In this document: positions 26,367 through 34,139 of the stretch, piece by piece
Position numbering within the stretch: the first letter of the stretch is position 1
Layout: each line of letters opens with the position of its first letter
From: DAOUJW01 sp965218945
GTDB taxonomy: Bacteria > Chloroflexota > Dehalococcoidia > Lucifugimonadales > UBA2985
DNA length: 64,000 nucleotides
Reading direction: 5' to 3'
Assembly: GCA_965218945.1 (NCBI GenBank)
Contig: OZ244718.1
Location: 1 to 64,000 of the forward strand
Notes under the pieces: model-generated
What the model was told of the DNA's origin: nothing
What the model saw: only the letters and a program-made list of their open reading frames with translations
Database searches by the model: none
Made by a program: the position numbers and the translations under genes

Positions 26367-27185
26367 CTACCGCCACAGCAGACCGAGGGTCAGACGCCGC
26401 AGAAGCTCCCGCTTGCGCCGCGCTCTCCGCGTGTCGTAGAGCGCGGTCCTGCGCCAGCTGGTCTGCTCGTCCCGCTCGAAGCCCCGCAGCGGGTACGTCT
26501 CCGGGGGCAGCGTCATGCCGTGCTCTTCGAGCAGAGCCAGCTCCACCGTCAACAGCCGCTCCTGGGTCGCCAGCCACTCAAGGCCCCCGCCCCGGTTGGG
26601 GTGCGCGGCCTTCAACTCCCGCCACTCGACGATGAGGGGCCAGGCGTTCCCGAACACGTCCGCGTCGTCGTCGGCAGGCTCGATGGTCACCAGGTCGGGA
26701 AACTCCCGCCTGACCGGGGACCCCCGCTTCGCCTGCGCTCCAGCTCCCGGCGCGGCCCCGTCCCGAGCGGCCCGGCCCGACTCCAGCTGCGCCAGCCGCC
26801 GCCCCATCTGGGCCTGCTCGTCCCCCAGCGCCTTCACGTCGCCCCGGACCGCCGAGAGGCCCTTGCTCGTGTCCCTGCCCAGCGCGTCCACCCGGCCCTC
26901 GACCTCCGTCACCCGCCCATCGAGGCTGTCGTTGCGCTCCCTCTGCTCGGCCGCCGGCGAGCCCTCCCCCTCCAGAAGCGCCTTCTCCAACACGCTGCGC
27001 ATCCGCCTGGACAGCCTGCCCCGCTCCATGCTGGCGGTGAGGGTCTTGTAGTCCACCCCCAACAGCTGCGTCGCCTTCATCACTCCCTTGTCCCGCACCA
27101 GCTCGTTCAGCAGCGCCATCAGCCGCATGTGCTGCATGTCCTGGACGCTCCTGCTCTTCTCGAACACCGGCTTTCCCGTATTCAT
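26367..27185 (-). CDS. Putative HTH and coiled-coil regulator
   Basis: The protein has 272 residues and the ATG follows GGAGGAG. The N-terminal 70 residues look like a helix-turn-helix (RDKGVMKATQLLGVDYKTLT, then SMERGRLSRRMRSVLEKALL). Residues about 80-140 form a probable coiled coil (DGRVTEVEGRVDAL, DVKALGDEQAQMGRRLAQLE). The C-terminal part contains a Trp-rich helical segment and ends in a very basic stretch. I do not recognise the family. It lies divergent from the transfer operon with a 450-bp gap that contains three 26-bp iterons, so control of that operon is a reasonable guess. Confidence 0.6.
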   Translation of the reverse strand: MNTGKPVFEKSRSVQDMQHMRLMALLNELVRDKGVMKATQLLGVDYKTLTASMERGRLSRRMRSVLEKALLEGEGSPAAEQRERNDSLDGRVTEVEGRVDALGRDTSKGLSAVRGDVKALGDEQAQMGRRLAQLESGRAARDGAAPGAGAQAKRGSPVRREFPDLVTIEPADDDADVFGNAWPLIVEWRELKAAHPNRGGGLEWLATQERLLTVELALLEEHGMTLPPETYPLRGFERDEQTSWRRTALYDTRRARRKRELLRRLTLGLLWR

Positions 27186-27476
27186 CGGTCACTCCTCCTC
27201 TCTCAAGGCCTCCAAGTTTCCAACGGGGCCAGTCCAAGTCCAGTCCTGCCTCCAGACCTTGGAAGAACCCAACTTCCAGCTTCGGCTTACCCGAGTGCAG
27301 TCCGGAACGTACCCGCAAGTCGAAGTGTTCACTGTTTACGTCCTGTAGGGGGGTGATTTCCCCCAGTTTCAGCTTGCCCACGACCCCACTTGGACTTTTC
27401 CAACTGCCTTCATTTCTCTGTACAGCCCAATGACATCACGGATGGGGGCGTCTGCATAAGGGCTTGGAAGACCCCT

Positions 27477-27548
27477 CATGTGAGTACACCTCCAGGGACG
27501 CACATGTGAGTACGCCTCCGGGAGCGCACATGTGGGTACGCCTCCAAG
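27477..27548. promoter_or_regulatory. Three 26-bp direct repeats upstream of the transfer operon
   Basis: The units start at 27477, 27503 and 27529, exactly 26 bp apart. They share CATGTGAGTACGCCTCC, and two of the three follow CA to give the palindrome CACATGTG. They sit about 90-160 bp before the first gene of the secretion operon. This fits an operator array or iterons. The rest of 27186-27636 contains a GGGGG...CCCCC hairpin near 27346-27365 and no gene. Confidence 0.7.
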
Positions 27549-27636
27549 TAGTTATGCGGGGCGATCCGGTTGTTCACACTCTCTGCCGAGCGATGCAATC
27601 AAACGCATCGCAGCAAAACGCAGAGAGGTGAACATC

Positions 27637-28239
27637 TTGGCGCTGAAATCAAAACTCCGGTCGTTCAGGCGGCTGATTCCCCTGGCAACCGCGCTGCTCC
27701 TGGCGGCGCTCGTGGCCGTCCCTTCGAGCGGGACCGCCCGGGCCCAGGCCCCGCCTGACGAGCTGACCCTCGTCAACGCCGACCGGGACTTCGTGGAGCG
27801 CAAGAAGGGCGGCGAGTTCGTCGCCCGCCCCATCTTCGACCGGGAGATCGCAGACCTCTTCTACGCGGTCAGGGACGCCGATACGGGCGACTGGATCAGC
27901 GCCATGTACCGGGTCAAGGGCGGCGAGAAGAAGAGGAGCGACGGCTGGGAGTACTCATGGGAGTACCCCGACCTGGACGACCACCCCGACCTCGACCGCG
28001 ACCGTGCATACCTGCTGGTCATGCTGGCCGTCGCCGAGGACGGGAAGCGGGGCGACTTCTACGCCGTCGTCCCCATCCACGAACCCGGACGCATCTGGGA
28101 CAAGATTCTGTCCGCCCTCAACCCGGCGCGGTGGGCGAGGGCCTTCGCCGGCTGGGTGATCGAGGGGGTCCACGGGACCCTCTGCGGCGTCGTTGAGCGG
28201 GCGTCCGGCGAGGACGCCGACAACTGCGGGGGTGGGTAG
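27637..28239 (+). CDS. Secreted or periplasmic-side protein, first gene of transfer operon
   Basis: The TTG start at 27637 is chosen because AGAGAGGTG precedes it and a signal peptide follows directly: a basic start, then LIPLATALLLAALVAVP, with cleavage near ARAQA at about residue 35. The mature part (about 165 residues) is charged and ends in an amphipathic stretch (WDKILSALNPARWARAFAGW) that may contact the membrane. No family is recognised. The stop is 3 bp before the ATG of the TrbL/VirB6-like gene, so it is almost certainly part of the type IV secretion operon. Confidence 0.65.
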   Translation: MALKSKLRSFRRLIPLATALLLAALVAVPSSGTARAQAPPDELTLVNADRDFVERKKGGEFVARPIFDREIADLFYAVRDADTGDWISAMYRVKGGEKKRSDGWEYSWEYPDLDDHPDLDRDRAYLLVMLAVAEDGKRGDFYAVVPIHEPGRIWDKILSALNPARWARAFAGWVIEGVHGTLCGVVERASGEDADNCGGG

Positions 28240-28242
28240 CCG

Positions 28243-29217
28243 ATGAGCGACATCCTCACCGGCACCCCTGCGGACCTCACCTACGCCCACGAGCTGGTGA
28301 AGCAGGCGTGGATGGTCGTATGGGCCATAACAACCGGCGCCCTGGTGGTCATCCTCGGCTGGATGGGCCTCAGTCTCATCGTGTCCGAGCACCTTGGACG
28401 CCAGCAGACGGGCTGGCGGGAGATGGTGCCCCGCCTGGTGCTCGGACTCGTCGCCGCCGCGTCGTCCCTGTGGTGGTGCGCCCTGGTCCTCGACGTGGCC
28501 GACGCCGTGTCGGGGTTCATAGCCGTCTCCCTCAACGTCACCCCCGGAGACCTGCTCAGGGCTCCCCTCGACACCTTCCTCAAAGCCGTCCAGGCCGGGA
28601 GCGTGGGCATGGCGCAGCTCCTGGCCCTGCTCTACCTGGTCTACGGCTTCTTCGTCCTCTACGTCATCGTCCAGATGGTGCTGCGCCTGGCCCTCATCGA
28701 CATCCTGCTGGCCCTTGCCCCAATCGCGTTGGGGCTGTGGATTCTGCCCCACACGGCGGGCTGGGGCCGCCACTGGCTAAGGCTGTTCATGACGACGGTG
28801 TTCCAGCAGGCGGTGCAACTCATCGCCCTGGCCCTGGGAATCGGCTTCCTCAACGAGTTCGCGTCGGTCGCCGCCTTCGAGCCGGTGCAGGACCTGATCT
28901 GGAAGCTGCTCATGTCCCTAGCCTTCGTCTACATGGCGACCCGGGTGCCCTCAATGATGGGAAACGCCGGGACCTTCGACTCCTGGCTCTCGATGCTCTA
29001 TTTCGGCATGAACCTGCCCGCTTCGATGATGCGCTCGGCGAAGACCATCGGCCTGATGAGCGGGGCGGCAGGAGGGCCGGGAGGCATGGCGGTGGGAGCG
29101 ATTGCGGCCAGCGCGGGGGTGTCGGCGGCAGCCTCCGGCCTGAGCTCGGCAGCGTCGATGGCCACCCCATCGGCAGGGGGAGACGGCGGCGGAGAGCCCA
29201 GGAGCAGCGGCGAGTAG
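28243..29217 (+). CDS. TrbL/VirB6-like polytopic membrane protein
   Basis: A 324-residue protein with about six hydrophobic segments. Examples lie near residues 24-48 (VWAITTGALVVILGWMGLSL), 60-85, 120-170 (LLALLYLVYGFFVLYVIVQM) and 185-215. It ends in a Gly/Ala/Ser-rich tail. Length, topology and position between other transfer genes fit the VirB6/TrbL inner-membrane channel component. It starts 3 bp after the previous gene. Sequence evidence for the family is moderate; the operon context is strong. Confidence 0.7.
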   Translation: MSDILTGTPADLTYAHELVKQAWMVVWAITTGALVVILGWMGLSLIVSEHLGRQQTGWREMVPRLVLGLVAAASSLWWCALVLDVADAVSGFIAVSLNVTPGDLLRAPLDTFLKAVQAGSVGMAQLLALLYLVYGFFVLYVIVQMVLRLALIDILLALAPIALGLWILPHTAGWGRHWLRLFMTTVFQQAVQLIALALGIGFLNEFASVAAFEPVQDLIWKLLMSLAFVYMATRVPSMMGNAGTFDSWLSMLYFGMNLPASMMRSAKTIGLMSGAAGGPGGMAVGAIAASAGVSAAASGLSSAASMATPSAGGDGGGEPRSSGE

Positions 29218-29384
29218 CCCGACCGAGACAACGAAATCACACAGGCGCGAACGACAGAGCGCCGACCAATACCACGACGGAGGCGAAGCAATGTGCAGCT
29301 AGAGGGGAGTCACCGAGGCGGGGAGATGAATAGACGAACGCCGGGGCCGTAAGAGGGCCATCGGCAGCAGAAAGGAGACAACGA

Positions 29385-29702
29385 ATGGAAGAGCTTACAC
29401 AGACCATATCGAACCTGGTGGGCATCCTTCTGGGGATCGTGGGAGCGGTGGGCGTCGGATTCTTCATCTACGGCGCATACCTGTACCTGACGGCCAGCGG
29501 AGCGCCCCACCAGATGGAGCGCGGCAAGAGCGCAATGATGACCGCCCTGGCTGGCATCGTCCTGGCCCTGGTCGCCTACGGCGTCGTGGAGCTGGTGATG
29601 AACGCGGTCGTGGACCCGGGAATCGACATCGACGACGCGCTGCCCGAACCGCAAGCCCCCGGCGGCGGCGACAGCACCACCACCGGCGGCGGTACCAGCT
29701 AA
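29385..29702 (+). CDS. VirB2/TrbC-like pilin subunit
   Basis: A 105-residue protein with two hydrophobic segments (about residues 10-34 and 50-72) separated by a short polar loop (GAPHQMERGKSA). It has a Gly/Thr-rich C-terminus. This is the typical hairpin topology of VirB2/TrbC pilins, although no clear signal peptide precedes it. The ATG follows GAAAGGAGAC. The gap from the previous gene (29218-29384) contains nothing I can name. Confidence 0.6.
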   Translation: MEELTQTISNLVGILLGIVGAVGVGFFIYGAYLYLTASGAPHQMERGKSAMMTALAGIVLALVAYGVVELVMNAVVDPGIDIDDALPEPQAPGGGDSTTTGGGTS

Positions 29703-29726
29703 GCCCGACGCGAGGAGGAGAGACAC

Positions 29727-31460
29727 ATGAGAGAACACGAGGTACCGACTCACGTTCAGGCCGAGGACCGGGTGCTGCTGGGATTCACCTTCCCGCAGAT
29801 CGTGGCGGTGGTGGCGGTGTGCGCCATCTCATACGGCGCATACCGCTACGCCCCGGTAGGCCCGTCCGAGGTGCGCATGGGGATTGCCGTCCTCTTCGGA
29901 CTGGTCGGCATCGTCATGGTCGTGGGGAAGATAGGCGGTCGGCGGCTGCCGTTGGTGGCCGCCGACCTTCTGAAGTACCGGCTGGGGGCGCGGGTCTACG
30001 CCGGGCAGGTGTCCCAGCTGGTGAGAGCCGCGCCGCCCGCGCCGGCGCAGCCGGTGAGGAGCGGCCCCGGCCCGCTGAGCCTGATGGCGAAACGCGCCGG
30101 ACGCGGCCTGGGAAGGCTGCGCAAGAAGGGGAAGACCCGCAAGAACAAGGAGCGCCGCAACGGGCGGATGCGCTGGTTCGGCAAGCGCAGGAACAAGGAC
30201 GCCGGGAACGGGCGCGGCCAAGGGCATAAAGCCGAGACCTTGCAGAGCAGACGCAGGAAGCCCCGCATGGGCTGGATTCCGGTCGTGGCCCTGGCCGTCC
30301 TCATGGCTGCTGTCGCGGCCGTCCCGCAGTCGGCCCTGGCCGACGACCACGAGCCCTGGCGCGACGAGATCGACTTCGATCTGACCGAGCCGGTGGAGGG
30401 ACGCCGGATATTCGTCGAGGGACTCACCGTCTCCGGCGACCGCGCCGCCGTGACCCTGCGGGCCGCCACCCCCTTGGACATCCGCGTCCGGGCCTTCGGC
30501 GGGCCGACCGGCACGTGGCTGCGCTTCTGGGGCTCGGCAACCCTGGCCGAGGGGGAGCGCATCGACTACTCGCTCCCCCTCCACGGACCCGCGCCGTCCT
30601 TCACCGTGTCCTGGGAGGACACGCTGGGGCAGGCCGGGGCGCTGACCTTCGAGGAAGCACAGCTTCCCTTCCCCCTGCCAGTCTTGGAGGGAGAGCTCTG
30701 CGACGTGAGAGTTGCGTCCCTGGGCTGGACCCCAGGCGCGGTCAGCGGAGTCGTCGTGTCCGAGTGCGTAACGAGCATCGAGCACCCGGTCGAGCTTCAG
30801 ACGGTGGCCGGGCACGAGAGCGTCACCCAGACCGCGCTCATGGACGCCGGGGTGACGGCCATCACGGGGACGATCTCCGCCGCGACCGGCGCGTCCCATG
30901 AGAGCGTCCCCTTCGTCCCCAACGGAGAGACGAGCTTCCGGCTCGGCGTACCCGCGGGCGAGGCCATTCACGCCGTCAGCGTGGACGTGGTCCTTGAGGC
31001 GAGCCTCCGCATCCCAATCCCCCCGTTGACGCAGCTCACCCACCACCCGGAGCGAGTAGAGCAGGTCACCAGGACCGTGCACCTCCATCGCCCGGGGGAC
31101 AGCGACTACGACAGCGAGACGGTGACGGTCACCTGCGACGACGGCACCGAGTCATCCGCCGCCACGACGTCGTCCGCCACTGCGACGGCCTACGCCTACG
31201 TCCCCAGCGCCACCATCGCCAGGGAGGTGACGGTGGACGTCCTGCACAAGGAGCACGTCAAGGCCGAGACGTTGGAGCGGGAGCCGGTCACCGGCAACCG
31301 CGAGGAGTCCCTGAGCCTTGCGGTCGCAATCGGCTCCGACGACCCCTTCGCCGTCCTGGTCCTGCCGGAGCCCGAGCCGGAAGACCCGCCAGCCGAACAG
31401 GAGCCCGCGGACGGGCTGCGCGGCTGGTTCGAGGCGCTGGGATGGGAGTGGCCCTGGTGA
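29727..31460 (+). CDS. PrgI/VirB3-like protein fused to a large extracytoplasmic domain
   Basis: The protein has 577 residues. The N-terminus (about 1-100) resembles PrgI/VirB3 proteins: an opening HEVPTHVQAEDRVLLGFTFP, then two membrane segments. A very basic linker (about 110-185) follows, then a third membrane segment (VVALAVLMAAVAAVPQSALA, about 190-210). About 360 residues of beta-rich, Thr/Glu-rich sequence with a few Cys complete the chain. PrgI/VirB3 proteins are normally about 100 residues, so the extension is unusual. GAGGAGAG precedes the ATG. It is placed between a pilin-like gene and a second pilin-like gene, before VirB4. Confidence 0.65.
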   Translation: MREHEVPTHVQAEDRVLLGFTFPQIVAVVAVCAISYGAYRYAPVGPSEVRMGIAVLFGLVGIVMVVGKIGGRRLPLVAADLLKYRLGARVYAGQVSQLVRAAPPAPAQPVRSGPGPLSLMAKRAGRGLGRLRKKGKTRKNKERRNGRMRWFGKRRNKDAGNGRGQGHKAETLQSRRRKPRMGWIPVVALAVLMAAVAAVPQSALADDHEPWRDEIDFDLTEPVEGRRIFVEGLTVSGDRAAVTLRAATPLDIRVRAFGGPTGTWLRFWGSATLAEGERIDYSLPLHGPAPSFTVSWEDTLGQAGALTFEEAQLPFPLPVLEGELCDVRVASLGWTPGAVSGVVVSECVTSIEHPVELQTVAGHESVTQTALMDAGVTAITGTISAATGASHESVPFVPNGETSFRLGVPAGEAIHAVSVDVVLEASLRIPIPPLTQLTHHPERVEQVTRTVHLHRPGDSDYDSETVTVTCDDGTESSAATTSSATATAYAYVPSATIAREVTVDVLHKEHVKAETLEREPVTGNREESLSLAVAIGSDDPFAVLVLPEPEPEDPPAEQEPADGLRGWFEALGWEWPW

Positions 31461-31777
31461 GGCACGGGCTGACGGCAACCCTTCTGGCCGGGGTCGCGCT
31501 GGCTACCACCGGCGCGGCCCCGGCAGAGAAGGAAGCGATGCTTGCCGCCTTCGACCGCGTGCTCACGGCGATGGCCTACGCGGGCTCCGGCCTCGCTGTC
31601 TTCGCCATCGTCTGGGCCGGTTTCATCCTGATGGCCGAGGGCGGCGAGGAGCGCGGCGGGGGCAGGGCAAAGGCCGCCGTCGTCATGGCGGTGGTCGGCC
31701 TCGTCCTGGTGCTGTCGGCCAAGGGCGTCGCCGCCCTGCTGAGCCACGGCGTCATCCCATCCTTCCCAACACCCTAG
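31442..31777 (+). CDS. Second pilin-like (VirB2/TrbC-type) membrane protein
   Basis: A 111-residue protein with an N-terminal signal-like segment (LTATLLAGVALATTGAAPA), then two hydrophobic segments (about 40-65 and 80-105) around a charged EEGGGRAK loop. The start overlaps the preceding gene by 19 bp. Topology matches VirB2-type pilins better than the gene at 29385, because it has a cleavable-looking leader. Having two such genes in one operon suggests two subunits or one minor pilin. Confidence 0.55.
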   Translation: MGVALVRHGLTATLLAGVALATTGAAPAEKEAMLAAFDRVLTAMAYAGSGLAVFAIVWAGFILMAEGGEERGGGRAKAAVVMAVVGLVLVLSAKGVAALLSHGVIPSFPTP

Positions 31778-31797
31778 ATACAAGGGAGCAAAACGAA

Positions 31798-34050
31798 TTG
31801 AAGAAGCTGCTTGAACGAATCACTAAGCGAGGAACGGAGACCGCAACGAGGGAGGCCGCCACTCCGCAGGAGACGCCCGCAGGGGAGGTCAACCCTGCCG
31901 AACCCAAGCTCCCGCCCGAGCTACCCCTGTTCTTCATGCTGTCGCACCTGGACGACGACGGTCCGGTGCGACTGGACGGGGTGAAGCTCGGCGTCTGCGA
32001 GGTGATGGGGCTGGAGATCGACGAGCCGAAGCTGGGGGCCTTCGCCGGGGCGCTCAACGCCCTGGACTTCCCGGCTCAGCTGCTCATCAGGCAGCACCCG
32101 CCGCGTTTGGCAGGGATGAGAGAGAAGCTGCAACAGGCCCAGCCGGAGGACCTTCCCCCGCAGACCAGAGCGGCGGCAGAGTCCCTCGGGCGTCTGCTCA
32201 CCGACCTGGAGGCCCGCGACGGCATCCTCGACCGGCGCTTCTACGCCGTGTGCGAGGCGGCCCGCATCGACGACCTGCGCGGGCTGCTTTCACGGGCCGG
32301 GCTGTCCGTCCACGCCCTGAAGGGCCGCCAGCTTCGCATGTTCCTGGTGGCCGCAACCCTCGGCGGCTCGCCCTCGGAGTTCGACGAGGAGACGCCGGTC
32401 GAGGTGGAGATCAACCGCAGAGACATGCGCGTCGGAGACCGGCTGGTCCGCTCCCTGCACCTGGGCAAGTGGCCCCGCTCGCTGGCCCCCGGCTTCCTGC
32501 AAGGACTCATGGCGGCGGGCGCGCCGATGGACCTCTCCGTCCACGTCGGCCCCATACCCGCTGAGCAGGCGGCGAGGACCCTTGAGTGGCAGAAGGTCAG
32601 ATTCGAGTCGGCCCAGTCCCTGTCCTTCAAGCGGGGACGCACCATGTCCCCGGAGGCGGAGATCGCCCTGGAGGACATTACCCGGCTCAGGGACGAGGTG
32701 CAGAGGGGCAGGGAGAGGCTCTTCCACGCATCGCTGTCCGTGACGCTGCACGCGAGGGACGAGGCTGCGCTCAAGGAGATGACCCAGCGGGCGAAGGCCC
32801 ACTTCGGCGCGACCCTGGGCAAGCTGGACGCCCTGGCCTTCCGGCAGCGCGAAGGTCTCTTGTCCACGCTCCCCCTGGCTCTGAACGCCGTGGCCGATTG
32901 GCGCAGCCTGGACACGTCCAGCATCGCCCGGCTCTTCCCCTTCTCGCCGCCCGACCTGGACACCCGCTCCGGGACCCTCTACGGCATCGACATGAGGGCC
33001 TGCTCGCCGGTGGTCTACGACCCCTGGGACGGCACGCACCTGAACGCCAACACCGCCGTCCTCGCACGGTCGGGAAGCGGCAAGTCATTTGCCACCAAGC
33101 TGGGCGTGCTCAGGGGCTTGACCAGGGGCATCACCGCCTACGTCATCGACCCGGAGGGCGAGTACGCGGACATGGCCCGCGCCGCAGGCGGAAGGGTGCT
33201 GTCCCCCGGCGTGCCGGGGGAGGGCATGAACCCCTTTGTCATCGAGCGGGGCGACTCCGAGGAGATGCTGCAACGCATCGGCAGCCTGAGACGGTTGATC
33301 GAGGTGATGGTGGGCGAGAGTCTCGGCGCGGAGCGCAGGGCCTCCCTCGACCACGCCCTGGCGGGCTACTACGCCAAGCCCAGGGAGCGCACCGGCTTCA
33401 GAGATTTCTACAAGTACCTTCAGGAGGACGAGGCGGGCGACCCCGCTCTCGCAAGGCTGCTCAGGCCCTTCGCCACCGGCAGCCTGCGTCACCTGCTCTC
33501 CGACGAGGGCGACGACCTGCTCGGCAGCGAGGCGTTGGTGACGGTCTTCGATCTGCGGTTGCTCGAACCGGAGCTCCGGCCCGCCGCCGCGATGGTCTGC
33601 ACCGAGACGGTGTGGGCCGCCGCCGCCCAGGACCCCAAGCCGAGGCTTCTTGTCGTCGACGAGGTGTGGTCGATCATGCAGCACCCCGAGGGCGCGGCCT
33701 TCATGGTCAGCATGGCGAAGCGGGCGCGCAAGCACCGGCTGGGACTCCAGTTCATCACCCAGGACGTCCAGGACCTCCTCTCCGAGGACACGTCGAGGAC
33801 CATCACCGGACATTCGGGAAGGGCGCTCCTCCAGAACGCCGCCTTCAAGCTGCTTCTCCAGCAGGACGCCGCCGCCATCAGCACGGTGGGCGACGCCTTC
33901 GACCTGCCCGAAGACCTCCAACGCTGGCTGCTGTCCTGCCCGCGCGGGGACGGCCTGCTCCTGGCGCGGGGCAACCGCTTCCCCGTCCGCATCGAGGCGA
34001 CGCCGGAGGAGACGGCGGTCATCGAGTGGCGGCCGGGCAGTCACAGGTAG
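31798..34050 (+). CDS. virB4: VirB4-like type IV secretion ATPase
   Basis: A 750-residue protein. The TTG start at 31798 follows AAGGGAG and no better ATG is present nearby. Walker A (ARSGSGKSF) is at about residues 423-431 and Walker B (LLVVDEVW) at about 616-623. TQD in LQFITQDVQDL follows as the usual sensor motif. The N-terminal 400 residues match the VirB4/TraC pattern of substrate-independent assembly domains. This is the energising ATPase of the secretion channel, acting at the inner face of the membrane, and is the best-supported marker that the element carries a transfer system. Confidence 0.85.
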   Translation: MKKLLERITKRGTETATREAATPQETPAGEVNPAEPKLPPELPLFFMLSHLDDDGPVRLDGVKLGVCEVMGLEIDEPKLGAFAGALNALDFPAQLLIRQHPPRLAGMREKLQQAQPEDLPPQTRAAAESLGRLLTDLEARDGILDRRFYAVCEAARIDDLRGLLSRAGLSVHALKGRQLRMFLVAATLGGSPSEFDEETPVEVEINRRDMRVGDRLVRSLHLGKWPRSLAPGFLQGLMAAGAPMDLSVHVGPIPAEQAARTLEWQKVRFESAQSLSFKRGRTMSPEAEIALEDITRLRDEVQRGRERLFHASLSVTLHARDEAALKEMTQRAKAHFGATLGKLDALAFRQREGLLSTLPLALNAVADWRSLDTSSIARLFPFSPPDLDTRSGTLYGIDMRACSPVVYDPWDGTHLNANTAVLARSGSGKSFATKLGVLRGLTRGITAYVIDPEGEYADMARAAGGRVLSPGVPGEGMNPFVIERGDSEEMLQRIGSLRRLIEVMVGESLGAERRASLDHALAGYYAKPRERTGFRDFYKYLQEDEAGDPALARLLRPFATGSLRHLLSDEGDDLLGSEALVTVFDLRLLEPELRPAAAMVCTETVWAAAAQDPKPRLLVVDEVWSIMQHPEGAAFMVSMAKRARKHRLGLQFITQDVQDLLSEDTSRTITGHSGRALLQNAAFKLLLQQDAAAISTVGDAFDLPEDLQRWLLSCPRGDGLLLARGNRFPVRIEATPEETAVIEWRPGSHR

Positions 34051-34139
34051 GACAGGCAAGAACGCAACAAGAGACCGATAGAGATACGGAACGGGCGCAA
34101 CACGACACCACCGAAGCAAAGAAAGGAAGGCATCCCCCC

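Noticed and set aside
32586..34139. Upstream extension of the coupling ATPase frame across VirB4
   Set aside because: The VirB4 frame is clearly coding there. The coupling protein begins at ATG 34140 with its own ribosome-binding site.
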